55,901 nt of DNA, taken from the IMG/VR virus record IMGVR_UViG_3300045777_000097, positions 1 to 55,901 of that record. The stretch is one strand, 5' to 3'. The stretch is from a virus. Below are positions 41,201-49,311 of this stretch, one piece after another. How positions within the stretch are numbered: the first letter of the stretch is position 1; each line of letters opens with the position of its first letter. A program made the translations under genes and the position numbers. The notes beneath the pieces are model-generated. The model was not told the DNA's origin. It saw only the letters and a list, made by a program, of their open reading frames with translations, and made no database searches.

Positions 41201-42043
41201 AGCGGTCGGCGCCCCGCCCGACGCGGCGAGCGGCATCTGTCCGCCTGGTCCCCATCCCGGCAGCCAATTCCCATCCTGGCCTATGCCATAGCTCTTTGGG
41301 TCTACTCCGGAAAAATGCAGGTAGCGCCCCCAATCGGCGGGGGTGTTCGTAGTCAGGGCTTTGGCCTTGAGATAGTCGCTCCGCGCCGCCGCATAATCGG
41401 AGGACGCGCCCTTCCCCCACTCGACGCTTTTCACCGGGTCGATCGCGTTCGTCGCGACGAGCGGCCCGATGACCCCCTTCACCCCGTCGAGCGCCTTCGC
41501 TGACGCCGCGTCGTCGTCGATCTTCGCCGCGTTCGCGACGATGTTGCTGACGGAGGTCATGCCGTTGGCGATCGCGCTGTTGTTGGTGAGATCGGTCGCC
41601 CGGCCCGCGAAACGCGAGCCTATCTCAGCGACGTGCGGCGTGTTCTGCGCCGTCCACATGTCCCGGGTGTTCTGGTCGCTGATCGTCGCCGCGATCTTCG
41701 GGACGAGGTCCGAAAACCCGGACTGGATCTCCTTGACCTTGGCCGGGTCGCTCGCGTTCTGCGCGTCGAGAAGCGCCTGCGTCGATGCGGTGTAGAGCGC
41801 CCCCGTCGCCTGCGCGTGCTGAAGCGCATTCGTCTTCTGCTCGTCTTCCTTCTGTTTCTGCTGCGCCTGGTTGAACGCTGTGGCGCCGATGTCGCCGATC
41901 GTGCTGCCGAGCTTCTCGAGCGCGCCGCCTTCCTCGTTGGCGGCCTTGCCGATGACGTCCGGGCTCCAACCCCCGATTCCCATCTTGCGCTGGGGCTCGG
42001 TGTTGATCTGGCCGACATCGTCGGCATTTGGAAGAACGGCCAT
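38201..42043 (-). CDS. Internal virion protein with NlpC/P60-like (BPSL0067-type) and phage tail lysozyme domains (1280 aa)
   Basis: The N-terminal 200 residues are helical (GALEKLGSTIGDIGATAFNQ), as in podovirus core proteins. Near 312-390, GECVTLVQKAAGLPP with a catalytic-type Cys, PIGTPVATFM and THAGIVAGY with the His form a BPSL0067/NlpC-P60-like peptidase. Near 483-600, TMYQFLRSQGASNNEALML, AAANESSFN and GYGLFGHN form a phage tail lysozyme domain. The last 600 residues are helical with Pro-rich linkers. It probably opens peptidoglycan during DNA entry. Its TAA overlaps the ATG of the giant gene (TAATG). Confidence 0.85.
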   Translation of the reverse strand: MAVLPNADDVGQINTEPQRKMGIGGWSPDVIGKAANEEGGALEKLGSTIGDIGATAFNQAQQKQKEDEQKTNALQHAQATGALYTASTQALLDAQNASDPAKVKEIQSGFSDLVPKIAATISDQNTRDMWTAQNTPHVAEIGSRFAGRATDLTNNSAIANGMTSVSNIVANAAKIDDDAASAKALDGVKGVIGPLVATNAIDPVKSVEWGKGASSDYAAARSDYLKAKALTTNTPADWGRYLHFSGVDPKSYGIGQDGNWLPGWGPGGQMPLAASGGAPTAAAAGGATGASVTPPGGDPALAARIQAIAPTLPNGECVTLVQKAAGLPPVGLWARGANAVQNQLPIGTPVATFMDRAGNPSNRYDGGQGVGAPGNNTTHAGIVAGYTADGDLILWNQWAAHNGNPGSGGPVVTTYKRGAPGGGEKDANNYFAINTGAPAGPGAYPALGGVGLPGGGSASGGVGAPSPQGYGAINAPYRAPLDAKGEGGFTSPATMYQFLRSQGASNNEALMLTGAAANESSFNQTAVHDGGKGYGLFGHNLQRLNLMGMDWQQQSIEALNELRKRPESALVNSAKTPEDLALAEMHFEEPRGYSNSAPQNGDNYAGRLNTLRYFSQMANGTFTGSNGAPIPGRSYAGPGGMTIPGSASLTGMSAGLPIEPLLSSPLSPLAVPPPDAVHPAAPPQAKWPQGATGVTTGPDGSASFTMGDGSSQPVPGSRATGAQWAALPPPPPGSVANMLSPQTRAEMQLRAVGDIQRWQRESAAATRRDDRGDKDTINSAIKDMEQGSRLSGQDADAGFQKMVSAFGNSANPEVRQQLAVAEAVRNRIKGLWNASPEVVSAAVARDRAELDNMVASDPRHPGLDIARSVVESEENYAKNFAQEAKKDPIGRAAREGFIPPPKALDPASPTLAQDISDRVQQAKVAAQAMGLPEAQFIRPDERVTMRRVGQYGGDSMVNMAKAVVSGAGPDAQSVFRQIGGDAPAFMTIGGLALDPNVDQSLTIRRLADTIAAMNDKGPSGAAKGLPIFTEGTLAKNVLANPLSDQSGQGGPYSKFSPDAFGRINAAARLLMTDDARQAGFDPATGKVEQPFVDKAYNAALGGHIDTSTGEEVQYGGVTTAGGGWSGPSSYKVIVPSNMRADKFDTVIGQLNAGDIKAMGADPHVGQTPISADMLKQGRFVAVPGKDGLFHGVYTVELPDPKNGNQFHEVEDGRGRVWHFDMSRVEDRMRGSGGSAPAVPGAFMDRATPRLQPRYRDVKPMIEPGDGAVASGEPSIPTGNE

Positions 42044-42142
42044 GGGGCGACCTCATCACCGGAAGGTGTGGACCGAGTCGCCGCCGCCGCAGCTATGCGG
42101 GCGTTTCTACAGGAAGACCGAATTGTGCGGTAGGAGGGCGCG

Positions 42143-42682
42143 TTAGCCGTACTTGAACCGGCCCAAGGTCGAGAAGACCGATGACGCCGCATTGATGTTG
42201 GCCGCGGCGGTCTGTTGGGGGACCATGGATTCGGCAAGATCGCCCTGATACTTCGCCCCGGCCCCCATGTTCGTGAACCCGGCCGCCATGTCCTGCCCGC
42301 GCGACAAATCCATCAGCGATGCGTATTCGCTGCGCCCGGCGATGTTCTGGCCGAGCTCGCTCACCGAGCCCATGGTGGTGTCGAGGCCCGACCCGGCTCC
42401 GCGCGCAACCAGCGTCGACTCCACCAGCTTGCCCTTGCGCTGCTGCTCCTCCATCGCCCGCTGAGACTGCGCGACGGATGTGTCCGCCTCTTGGAGATAT
42501 TGCTCCTGCTGGTAGGTCCCGAGCGCCTCCGCGTTCTCCGCCTGCTCGGCGATGCCCTGCTTCTGGACGTTGGCCCCCATGATGGTCGCGGCGAGGCCGC
42601 CGGCCGTGGCCAGCCCGGAGATCGCTGTCGCGGGGGTGATGGCCGCTATGGCGGCGGGGATGGCGGCGGCGAGCGGCGGCAT
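42143..42682 (-). CDS. Internal virion protein, T7 gp14-like (179 aa)
   Basis: A hydrophobic N-terminus (MPPLAAAIPAAIAAITPATA to TIMGAN, residues 1-38) is followed by a long Gln/Glu-rich helix (AENAEALGTYQQEQYLQEAD) and an Ala/Gly/Ser-rich C-terminal part. That is the layout of T7 gp14-type ejection proteins, which form the outer-membrane part of the channel. Neighbours support it: a gp13-like protein upstream and the hydrolase downstream. The 99-base gap after it holds no gene, only the next ribosome-binding site (GATGAGG). Confidence 0.65.
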   Translation of the reverse strand: MPPLAAAIPAAIAAITPATAISGLATAGGLAATIMGANVQKQGIAEQAENAEALGTYQQEQYLQEADTSVAQSQRAMEEQQRKGKLVESTLVARGAGSGLDTTMGSVSELGQNIAGRSEYASLMDLSRGQDMAAGFTNMGAGAKYQGDLAESMVPQQTAAANINAASSVFSTLGRFKYG

Positions 42683-42687
42683 GACGA

Positions 42688-43068
42688 TCAGCCCTCCCAG
42701 ATCCAGCCGGGCGCGCTGCGCGCGAACCCGAGGTGCCGAAGCCAGTTCGGCGTCTTTTCGTGGACATCGTCGGAGTCGGCCACGAACACCTTCTTGATCC
42801 CCAGCTTCTTCGCCTGCCCGAACAGCATCCGGGCGGCGCGGTGCAGGCTCACCGGGTAGCGCCGTCCTTCTTCGGAGACGTCGCAGAAAGCCACGCGAGC
42901 GCCATTAGGATACAGGGCGATCCCCCCGAGGCCAATCACCTTGCCATCGACGCTCCCGGTGAAGCCGAGGATCCGGCAGGGGACATCGCGCGCTTCCCCG
43001 TAGAGGTGCTCGAAGGCCGCCCGGCAGGTCTCGCGCGTGGCCGGCTGAAGAACGACTCGGTCAGCCAT
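42688..43068 (-). CDS. GNAT-fold protein, T7 gp13-like internal protein (126 aa)
   Basis: The pattern fits a small GNAT acetyltransferase fold: FEHLYGEARDVPCRILGF, VIGLGGIALYPNGARVAFCD as the beta-strand pair, SLHRAARMLFGQAKKLGIKK as the cofactor-side helix, then VFVADSDD and a C-terminal NWLRHLGF. T7-like phages carry such a protein between the tail tubular and core protein genes, and the place is the same here. Whether it still binds acetyl-CoA is uncertain. It overlaps the 3' end of the tubular B gene by 8 bases. Confidence 0.7.
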   Translation of the reverse strand: MADRVVLQPATRETCRAAFEHLYGEARDVPCRILGFTGSVDGKVIGLGGIALYPNGARVAFCDVSEEGRRYPVSLHRAARMLFGQAKKLGIKKVFVADSDDVHEKTPNWLRHLGFARSAPGWIWEG

Positions 43069-45901
43069 TGCTTTCGATCGAGAACGTGAGCGCCACGACG
43101 GTCGCCGGGCGCGGGGAGGCCGCCTCGAGATAGATGCGGCAGTCGGTGTCGGTGTCGCCCGACCATTCCATCCGGGGGAAGTCGTAGTCCGCCCAGATCG
43201 TGTTCGCCGGGACCTCCATCCCCTGCTCGACGAGGGGCAGGTCGTCGATCGGGGCCAGCGTGTCCAGGAACGACGTCCCGCCGTTGCGAACCGGGTTCAG
43301 CTTGACGGCGCCGTAGCGAAGCCCCTGGCAATGGGTGTTGTGCAGGACGAACCCGATGTGGTCGACCCGCTTCTTCTCGCTGACCGCCGTGCCCTGCTGC
43401 GCGGCGTAGGCGAGCTTGGTCGACAGGTAGGGGGCCTTGTAGGGCAGCCCGAAGGTGATCGGCGTCACGGCCTCGGGAAGCGCCCCGTAGCCCGTTCCGT
43501 CGAGCGTGAGGAGGCCCGCCTCGGCGTTCGGGCCGAAGACCTCGATGCCGTTCGCCCAGACCGCGATAGCCTGCCCGGCGAGCCACGGCGCGGAGATCGA
43601 GCTCGTCGCCGCCCCGGTGTAGACGGCGTGGCAGTCGACGAGCTTGCAGACGGCGTCGCCGAAGCATTCATCGAGCCGGGCGAACTTCTCGTAGAAGCGG
43701 CCGTTCGGGCGGTTCACCACCACGTAGACCTGATCCTCGATCGTGCCCGGCAGAACGATCACGTCCTCGTAGGAGCCAAGCGTCGTCCGGCGCCAGAACG
43801 CTTTCACGTCGTCGGCCTCGTCGTAGAGCAGGGAGACCATCTGGCCGTCCGCGCGCACGAGGTGGATGATCGTGTCCGGGTTCCGCTGCACTGCCATGGC
43901 GACGAACCCGCCCCCGGTGTACGCGCCCGTCTGCGGGACGAGATCGCCGACCTCGGGATAGAGGTTGGATAATTCCACCGCCTTGTAGTTGTAGGTGTAG
44001 AGGTCATAGACCGCGAGGAAGATGCGCCGGGCCGACTGGTTGATGAAGATGGCCTTGTTGTCGATCTTCACCGCCTGGATTGCGGCGGTCCCCTGCGTCG
44101 TCGAAAACCTCAGATTGAAATTCGTCGGGGTGAGGGGCGTCTGGATCGCGTCCGAGCGCGCGACGATGATCTGGGTGTCGCCGCCGCCGAGCAGGTTGTC
44201 GATCGAGAGCAGCCAGTTGATGTCGGCGATCGGCCCCTGCCCAACCGTGATGTCGATGTAGGACGAATCGCCCTGCTGGTCGAAGTCGAAGTTGCTGTAG
44301 TCGTCCGAGGTTGAGCCCCACCAGCGATCCGCGCCGGCCCACCAGAGCCTGCCCTCGTGGATCGCGACGGACGTCGGGTATCCCTGGGCCGGGCTCCATT
44401 CCGATTGATGCCAGTCGTAGGCTGTCCCGCTCGAAGTGAACGGGACCAGGACTTCGATCTCGACCTCCGTCGGGCTGACGTAGCCGGTAACGTGGCAGAC
44501 GCCCTCGCCTCCGCCGCCCTGGTAGGCGATCGTGCAGACCGGGTTCCCCGTGACACCTGACCCGCTCACCCCGAGGCGATAATAGACGATCTCGTTGTTG
44601 AGATAATCGCACAGCACCTCCCCGGAGACATTGGAGGTGAATGTCTGGAAGGGGTTGAAGCCGGTCGTGTAGCCGTCAAATGAGCGCGACAGCGTGACCG
44701 TCCCGGACCATGTCCCGCTGATCGTGACGGCGTAATTGCGATCCGGCACGCTGATGTCGACGATCGAACCCCCGCTGACCTCCGACACGGACGACACGCC
44801 GGTCACGCGCACGGCGTCAGTCCATGTGTCGGGAAAGGAAATCTCTGCGGTGACGTATTGCTGCCAGTGGTAGAGGCGGAACAGGGTGCCGACGTCGTTA
44901 GGCGAAAAAATCGGCTGGTTGGCGGTCAAGGTCGTGTTCCCGACCGGCTGCGGGACGGAGAGCTTGACGGAAGCATCGCCGGGGACGGCGTTCATCGGCC
45001 CCTTAACCGGCTTGTAGAGCACGATCGACCACGACGTCACCCCGAACCGAACAATCTCGTATTGAGGGACGCCGGGCGCCGCCACGAAGATCACATCCGC
45101 CGACGGTGCGCACCGTAGCTTGCTCGGGGCCGCGAGGAGCGACGCCGGCCACGGCGTCGGAAGAACCATCGGCCCGGCGCCTTCAATCGCGATCGAAGCC
45201 ACTTTGACCTGCTGGTAGCCCTGCGGCGTCGAGCTCCGGACGGTGCTGTAATTCTCCGACGCGATCGTCGTGGCGAACTCGACGTAGGCGGTCGCTCCCG
45301 TCGGCGTGAAGGCGAACGAATAGGTCCCGGTGTCCAGCGTCGCGCTGATGAACAGGTCGTCCGCCCCTTCCGTGGTCCCCACCCGGAAGATGATCGGCCC
45401 GTTCTCGACCACGATCCTGACAGCGTGCTCGACCCCGATGTCCGCCGAGGAGATCGACAGCGCGCAGTCGACCGCGCACGAGGCGCCCGGGTTGAGGTTC
45501 CAGATCGCCAGCCCCGTCCCGTCGACCTGCAAGGCGGCGAGGCCCGTCTGCCGGGAGGCGTTCCAGCCGACCGCGCCAAAGACGGGGATGTGGGTCGAGA
45601 CGGCGTTCCGGGTGACGATGGCGTCGTTGACCGCCACCCGCATCGCGCCGCCGGTGAGCTCGATGACCGCGACGTCGTCGGCCTGCGCGACGAACGGGAC
45701 CGCCTTGCCGTGCTGGCCTCCGTTGGGCTCCCACAGCATCTCCGACCCGGGCCGCAGCGTCATGGGCCCCAGCACGCGAGGCTGCCAGTTCTCCTGCAGT
45801 TGCGCGGCGAGGCGAAGGTGCTCGACGTCCGTCCGGCCGAGAACCTGGGGCGAGACCTCGCCGCGATTCATCGCGTTTAGGATAATATCCTGTCTAGCCA
45901 T
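43061..45901 (-). CDS. Tail tubular protein B, T7 gp12-like nozzle (946 aa)
   Basis: The start at 45901 gives MARQDIILNAMNRGEVSPQV, the classic opening of this family, whose members begin with a short ...GEVSP...R.D segment. The long beta-rich body includes RPGSEMLW, ESRLWWAGADRWWGSTSDDY-type propeller segments (HEGRLWWAGADRWWGSTS) and YTGAATSSISAPW. Length is typical for nozzle proteins of larger podoviruses. It forms the distal tail tube. A homing-type endonuclease gene lies in the opposite orientation between it and tubular A. Confidence 0.85.
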   Translation of the reverse strand: MARQDIILNAMNRGEVSPQVLGRTDVEHLRLAAQLQENWQPRVLGPMTLRPGSEMLWEPNGGQHGKAVPFVAQADDVAVIELTGGAMRVAVNDAIVTRNAVSTHIPVFGAVGWNASRQTGLAALQVDGTGLAIWNLNPGASCAVDCALSISSADIGVEHAVRIVVENGPIIFRVGTTEGADDLFISATLDTGTYSFAFTPTGATAYVEFATTIASENYSTVRSSTPQGYQQVKVASIAIEGAGPMVLPTPWPASLLAAPSKLRCAPSADVIFVAAPGVPQYEIVRFGVTSWSIVLYKPVKGPMNAVPGDASVKLSVPQPVGNTTLTANQPIFSPNDVGTLFRLYHWQQYVTAEISFPDTWTDAVRVTGVSSVSEVSGGSIVDISVPDRNYAVTISGTWSGTVTLSRSFDGYTTGFNPFQTFTSNVSGEVLCDYLNNEIVYYRLGVSGSGVTGNPVCTIAYQGGGGEGVCHVTGYVSPTEVEIEVLVPFTSSGTAYDWHQSEWSPAQGYPTSVAIHEGRLWWAGADRWWGSTSDDYSNFDFDQQGDSSYIDITVGQGPIADINWLLSIDNLLGGGDTQIIVARSDAIQTPLTPTNFNLRFSTTQGTAAIQAVKIDNKAIFINQSARRIFLAVYDLYTYNYKAVELSNLYPEVGDLVPQTGAYTGGGFVAMAVQRNPDTIIHLVRADGQMVSLLYDEADDVKAFWRRTTLGSYEDVIVLPGTIEDQVYVVVNRPNGRFYEKFARLDECFGDAVCKLVDCHAVYTGAATSSISAPWLAGQAIAVWANGIEVFGPNAEAGLLTLDGTGYGALPEAVTPITFGLPYKAPYLSTKLAYAAQQGTAVSEKKRVDHIGFVLHNTHCQGLRYGAVKLNPVRNGGTSFLDTLAPIDDLPLVEQGMEVPANTIWADYDFPRMEWSGDTDTDCRIYLEAASPRPATVVALTFSIESNG

Positions 45902-45937
45902 GTTGCCCCAAGTGGTGAGGTTAACTAATATATCTGG

Positions 45938-46600
45938 ATGCTCGATCTCACCAACCAACGATTCGGGATGCTCGTCGCCCTCAAACGAGTGCCGCTCAAG
46001 GACAGCACCTCCGGGTGGCTCTGCCAATGCGACTGCGGAGAGCTATGGCGCGGCCCTACCAATTGCCTGCGCAGCGGTAACACAAAGTCGTGCGGATGTC
46101 GCCGAGGCGCGGCGACACACGGCCACATGCGTGGCGGGACAGGAACGCCGACATACTCGTCTTGGAGCGCGATGATCTCCCGCTGCGCCCACCCATCGAA
46201 CCCCGCCTACACCCACTATAAGAAACTCGGCATCGGGGTATGCGACCGATGGCGCCACGGGGAGGGAGGGAAGGGCGGGTTCGAGTGCTTCCTCGAGGAT
46301 ATGGGCGAAAGGCCATCGCTAAAACTTACCATCGACCGCCGCGACAACGATGGCCACTACGAACCGGGCAACTGCCGCTGGGCGACAAAGCGGGTCCAAG
46401 CCAACAATCGCCGAACAAATAAGCTGTTTGAATATCAAGGGCGAATGATGACCTTCGCTGACCTCGTGCGTGCGACGGGAGTGGAAAAGGAGCTTTTGCG
46501 CCATCGCCTGTTGCGGGCGGGATGGACCCTCGATGAGGCTATCAATGGGCCAAAGCAGCCGGGGCGGCGACGCGACATGGAGCGCCCGAAAGCCGCCTAG
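45938..46600 (+). CDS. HNH-type homing endonuclease inserted antiparallel in the tail operon (220 aa)
   Basis: The N-terminus MLDLTNQRFGMLVALKRVPL and CQCDCGELWRGPTNCLRSG form the Cys cluster typical of phage HNH nucleases. The central PTYSSWSAMISRCAHPSNPA, YKKLGIGVCDRW and CFLEDMGERP segments, then LTIDRRDNDGHYEPGNCRWA, match the conserved catalytic core, with Asp-Asn and Asn-Cys-Arg-Trp motifs. A C-terminal helix-turn-helix-like tail follows. It is the only plus-strand gene inside the late region, 36 bases from tubular B's start, sharing a CTAG stop with tubular A. The AT-rich leader fits insertion. Confidence 0.85.
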   Translation: MLDLTNQRFGMLVALKRVPLKDSTSGWLCQCDCGELWRGPTNCLRSGNTKSCGCRRGAATHGHMRGGTGTPTYSSWSAMISRCAHPSNPAYTHYKKLGIGVCDRWRHGEGGKGGFECFLEDMGERPSLKLTIDRRDNDGHYEPGNCRWATKRVQANNRRTNKLFEYQGRMMTFADLVRATGVEKELLRHRLLRAGWTLDEAINGPKQPGRRRDMERPKAA

Positions 46601-47241
46601 TCGTCGTTGCCGCCGAAGGGGCTTCCCATCGGCAGGATGGATCCACGCGGCGCCCGGGACTGGACCCACGTCCCGTAGGGCGGCTTCCCCGGCGGGAGGT
46701 CCTGCGAATCGGTCGACACGGCCTCTGACTTAGCCTGTTTCATCTCCTTCTTGATGCGGTCGACCTTGTCCAACGCCTGCTTGAGTCGTGGGGCGCAAAG
46801 CCACGCCAGGCGGGCGGCGACGTATTCCGTATAGGCCGGCGTCCAGATGCCGAGGTTCAGCCCGTAATTCGGGTCGTTCGAGATATAGCGAACGTAGATC
46901 GTCCCGATGTTCGCGTACCAGAAACCGTTCTGGTCGGTGTAGTCCCGGAGCAGCGGGTCATAGGCCTCGTTGTCGGAGACCATGAAGGTGTGATTCCAGT
47001 CGGTCGGCTTCGGGAAGGCGAAGGCGAAACCGAAGTTCGGGACTTGCAGGGCCGACGCTTCGAGCATCACCTCGCGCTTGGCGAAGTTCCAGTTTCCCTG
47101 CGACAGACAATAGAGGTTGTTGTCGTCGTATTCGTCGTCGAGGTAACGCCGCGACTCCCGGTTCTCCGTCAGGTTGACGAGCTTGCGCTCCTCGAGGTGG
47201 CGGAGGGCCTTGTTGTAGAGGCCGAGTCGCGACGTTCCCAT
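46597..47241 (-). CDS. Tail tubular protein A, T7 gp11-like gatekeeper (214 aa)
   Basis: The N-terminal MGTSRLGLYNKALRHLEERK, followed by NRESRRYLDDEYDDNNLYCL and GNWNFAKREVML, is characteristic of gp11-type adaptor proteins. The remainder (AYTEYVAARLAWLCAPRLKQ, then a charged helix) completes the helical bundle. Length is slightly above the T7 protein. It connects the portal ring to the nozzle. Its stop overlaps the stop of the antiparallel HNH gene at CTAG. Confidence 0.85.
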   Translation of the reverse strand: MGTSRLGLYNKALRHLEERKLVNLTENRESRRYLDDEYDDNNLYCLSQGNWNFAKREVMLEASALQVPNFGFAFAFPKPTDWNHTFMVSDNEAYDPLLRDYTDQNGFWYANIGTIYVRYISNDPNYGLNLGIWTPAYTEYVAARLAWLCAPRLKQALDKVDRIKKEMKQAKSEAVSTDSQDLPPGKPPYGTWVQSRAPRGSILPMGSPFGGNDD

Positions 47242-47256
47242 GTGTCGATCCTCCGA

Positions 47257-47799
47257 TCAGGCGATGCGGCGGCTGTCCATCCGGACGAACTCGGCGAGCC
47301 ACGCCCGGGCGGCGTCCTCGGTCTTGAGGGAGCCGTCCCCCTTGACCACCCGACCAGTCGTGCTGTCGACGACGCCCCACTCCTTGATGAGACCCAGATA
47401 CCGGACCTCGTAGTCGGACGCCGGGCCGCCGGCGGCCACCGCGCGCGGCACGACGATCGGCTCGCCGAACACCCGGACCTCCGCCCAATTCATCCCGCAG
47501 CCGAACACGACGAGCTCGACGTAAAGGCGGCCGTCCTCGCTCATGCAGACGATCTTGTCGCCGCGGCGCAGCTTCAGCGCGACCGTCCCCCAGAACTTTT
47601 TCTCCAAAAGGTCGTTGACGGTGACGGTCTGGTCGAGATGGACGAGCCACTCGTTTTGCTTGATCTCGCGAGGATGGAAATGGCGTTCCTCGAGCGGTTT
47701 CGAGGGAGGGCGATCATGGCCGGGGACGATCTTCTCGGCGATCTCAAGCGCAACCGGGGAGGGGTCTTCTGGCGATTTCTGGGACTTTTCGACGGCCAT
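47257..47799 (-). CDS. Hypothetical late protein, 180 aa, between tail and capsid genes
   Basis: ATG at 47799 is chosen because AAGGA lies 7 bases upstream; an in-frame GTG 21 bases earlier lacks a site. The protein starts MAVEKSQKSPEDPSPVALEI with a disordered first 45 residues. A beta-rich domain follows (KIVCMSEDGRLYVELVVFGC, NWAEVRVFGEPIVV), then a short helical domain with DSTTGRVVKGDGSLKTEDAA. A similar small gene often stands here in related podoviruses; its function is unknown. A terminator lies just upstream of it. Confidence 0.55.
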   Translation of the reverse strand: MAVEKSQKSPEDPSPVALEIAEKIVPGHDRPPSKPLEERHFHPREIKQNEWLVHLDQTVTVNDLLEKKFWGTVALKLRRGDKIVCMSEDGRLYVELVVFGCGMNWAEVRVFGEPIVVPRAVAAGGPASDYEVRYLGLIKEWGVVDSTTGRVVKGDGSLKTEDAARAWLAEFVRMDSRRIA

Positions 47800-47860
47800 A
47801 GGTGATTCCTTTTCGGTCACTGGCAGGCGTCAATTATCACACCGCCGCCCCGGCAAGCAA

Positions 47861-47888
47861 AAGGGCCGTTCCGGCGGGAACGGCCCTT
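47861..47888 (-). terminator. Intrinsic terminator after the capsid transcription unit
   Basis: A perfect 12-base stem (AAGGGCCGTTCC, loop GGCG) occupies the gap after the 97-aa protein. On the minus strand it is followed by TTTTGCTT, so it should end much of the transcription coming from the capsid promoter. With that promoter it isolates the major capsid and its partner as a high-expression unit. Confidence 0.75.
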
Positions 47889-47936
47889 CGCTTCGGACGC
47901 AAAGTCGCGGCGGCTTCGTTCGCGCCCGGAAGTCGA

Positions 47937-48230
47937 TTACGCGCCCGTGACGATGAAGCCGGACGTCGCGTCGTAGCCGCTCGCGGTGTACGGGGCGGTC
48001 GTAAAATAACAAAGATGAACGGTCCACGGCCCGACCGGGCCGGCGGAGCCCACGTACACGAAGACTACGTCGCCCTGCGCCACGCCGCGCTTCATCGCGT
48101 CCGAGAAATAGCCGGCGCCGTTGACGGTCGCGATCGCGTCGGCCGTGAAGTAGACGTATTCCTTCGGATTGAAGGTCGCCCCACCGATCGCGGCGTCGCG
48201 AAGGAGGAGCTTGCTGCCATCGTAAGCCAC
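47937..48230 (-). CDS. Small late protein after the major capsid gene, possible head decoration protein (97 aa)
   Basis: From GTG (AAAGGA about 8 bases upstream) the protein reads (M)AYDGSKLLLRDAAIGGATFN and is beta-rich (YVYFTADAIATVNGAGYF, GDVVFVYVGSAGPVGPW, then TVHLCYFTTAPYT). It lies 40 bases after the capsid gene and before the terminator, so it should be made in amounts comparable to capsid. That favours a head decoration or stabilising role; the fold is not certain. Confidence 0.55.
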   Translation of the reverse strand: MAYDGSKLLLRDAAIGGATFNPKEYVYFTADAIATVNGAGYFSDAMKRGVAQGDVVFVYVGSAGPVGPWTVHLCYFTTAPYTASGYDATSGFIVTGA

Positions 48231-48270
48231 TGTCGAAATCCTTTCCTAGACCAGGAGGGAGGCCCGCGCT

Positions 48271-49131
48271 TTACGCGAGGGCCGAGCCGTCGTGGGGGAC
48301 CTGCACGATGCCCTTGGTCTGCAGGAGCTTGGAGCCCATGAAGACCGAGGTGCGCGCCCACGAGTAATCCTGGCGCTTGTGGTAGTCCGCCATGGCGGTG
48401 ATCTCGCCGGAATTGACGGCGTGGCCGATGGCCGACCTGTGATAGGCGTAACAGAGCTCGTCGTTGGTCGAGTTTCCGGTGATGAGCGGCGTCTCGATCC
48501 AGTTGAACCCGCCCCAGCGCATCATCCTCTTGGCGGCCTTCGAGGCGCCGGTCGGGAGGTTGGGCTGCGTCAGGGGCTTCGCGTCGACCCACTGGACGTT
48601 CACGAACTCCTTGATCTGTAGCAGGTAGCCCATGAACCCCGGGGTAATGACGAAGTGCATTTCGTCGATCTCGTCGACCGGGACCTGCTGATTCGCGAGT
48701 TTGGTCCGCGCCCGGAGCACGAGCGAAAGCGTCGCGGCCTGCGCGGCGCCGGTGTTGTTCGTCGAGGAAGCCATCGCCGACAGGATGTCGAGGTCGATCG
48801 TGCGGTTGATGACCTTCATCGAGGTCTCTTGCATGATCCGCCGGCCGTCGCCTTGCGATGCGAACAGGTTGAACCCGGTGCGCTGCACGAGGTCGTGCTG
48901 TTCCACGAGCGTCGCGGTGTACTGGTTCAGGTTGTCGGTGCGGGGCGGGATCATGCCGTTCACGCCGCGGGTCTGCGCGACGGCGCCGCCGGAATCGGCG
49001 ACAAGGAACGTGGCCTGGTTGCCCTTGATGACGGCCTCGGTAACGACGCAGGTCCGCAAAAGGGACTGCCCGACCTCGAAGCCGGCGATAAACTCTTCTC
49101 GATACTGGATCTGGAATGCGGTGTCGGACAC
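48271..49131 (-). CDS. Major capsid protein (286 aa)
   Basis: The start GTG 49131 has GGGAG 7 bases upstream. The protein opens (M)SDTAFQIQYREEFIAGFEVG, a capsid-like N-terminal helix. It then shows a domain with TFLVADSGGAVAQTRGVNGM, LVEQHDLVQRTGFNLFASQG and RTIDLDILSAM, and ends with WIETPLITGNSTNDELCYAY and GHAVNSGEITAMADYHKRQD. This matches HK97-fold capsids of podoviruses lying after a scaffold gene. A strong promoter lies just upstream and a terminator one gene downstream. Confidence 0.85.
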   Translation of the reverse strand: MSDTAFQIQYREEFIAGFEVGQSLLRTCVVTEAVIKGNQATFLVADSGGAVAQTRGVNGMIPPRTDNLNQYTATLVEQHDLVQRTGFNLFASQGDGRRIMQETSMKVINRTIDLDILSAMASSTNNTGAAQAATLSLVLRARTKLANQQVPVDEIDEMHFVITPGFMGYLLQIKEFVNVQWVDAKPLTQPNLPTGASKAAKRMMRWGGFNWIETPLITGNSTNDELCYAYHRSAIGHAVNSGEITAMADYHKRQDYSWARTSVFMGSKLLQTKGIVQVPHDGSALA

Positions 49132-49311
49132 GGAAATCTCCCGTCGAAAGAGAACTTTTCAGTTCGCTTCGGATCGGGTTTCCGTGGGGGACGTGGCCGG
49201 GTTGCCGGGCTTTGGCCGGGCCGGCGATCGGTCCCTTGAGGGCCTTTCGTCTGCTATGTCACCGCCCCCTCCCGGGCCGTTTCCGGGTTTCCGGGGAGAG
49301 GCGGTAACGGT

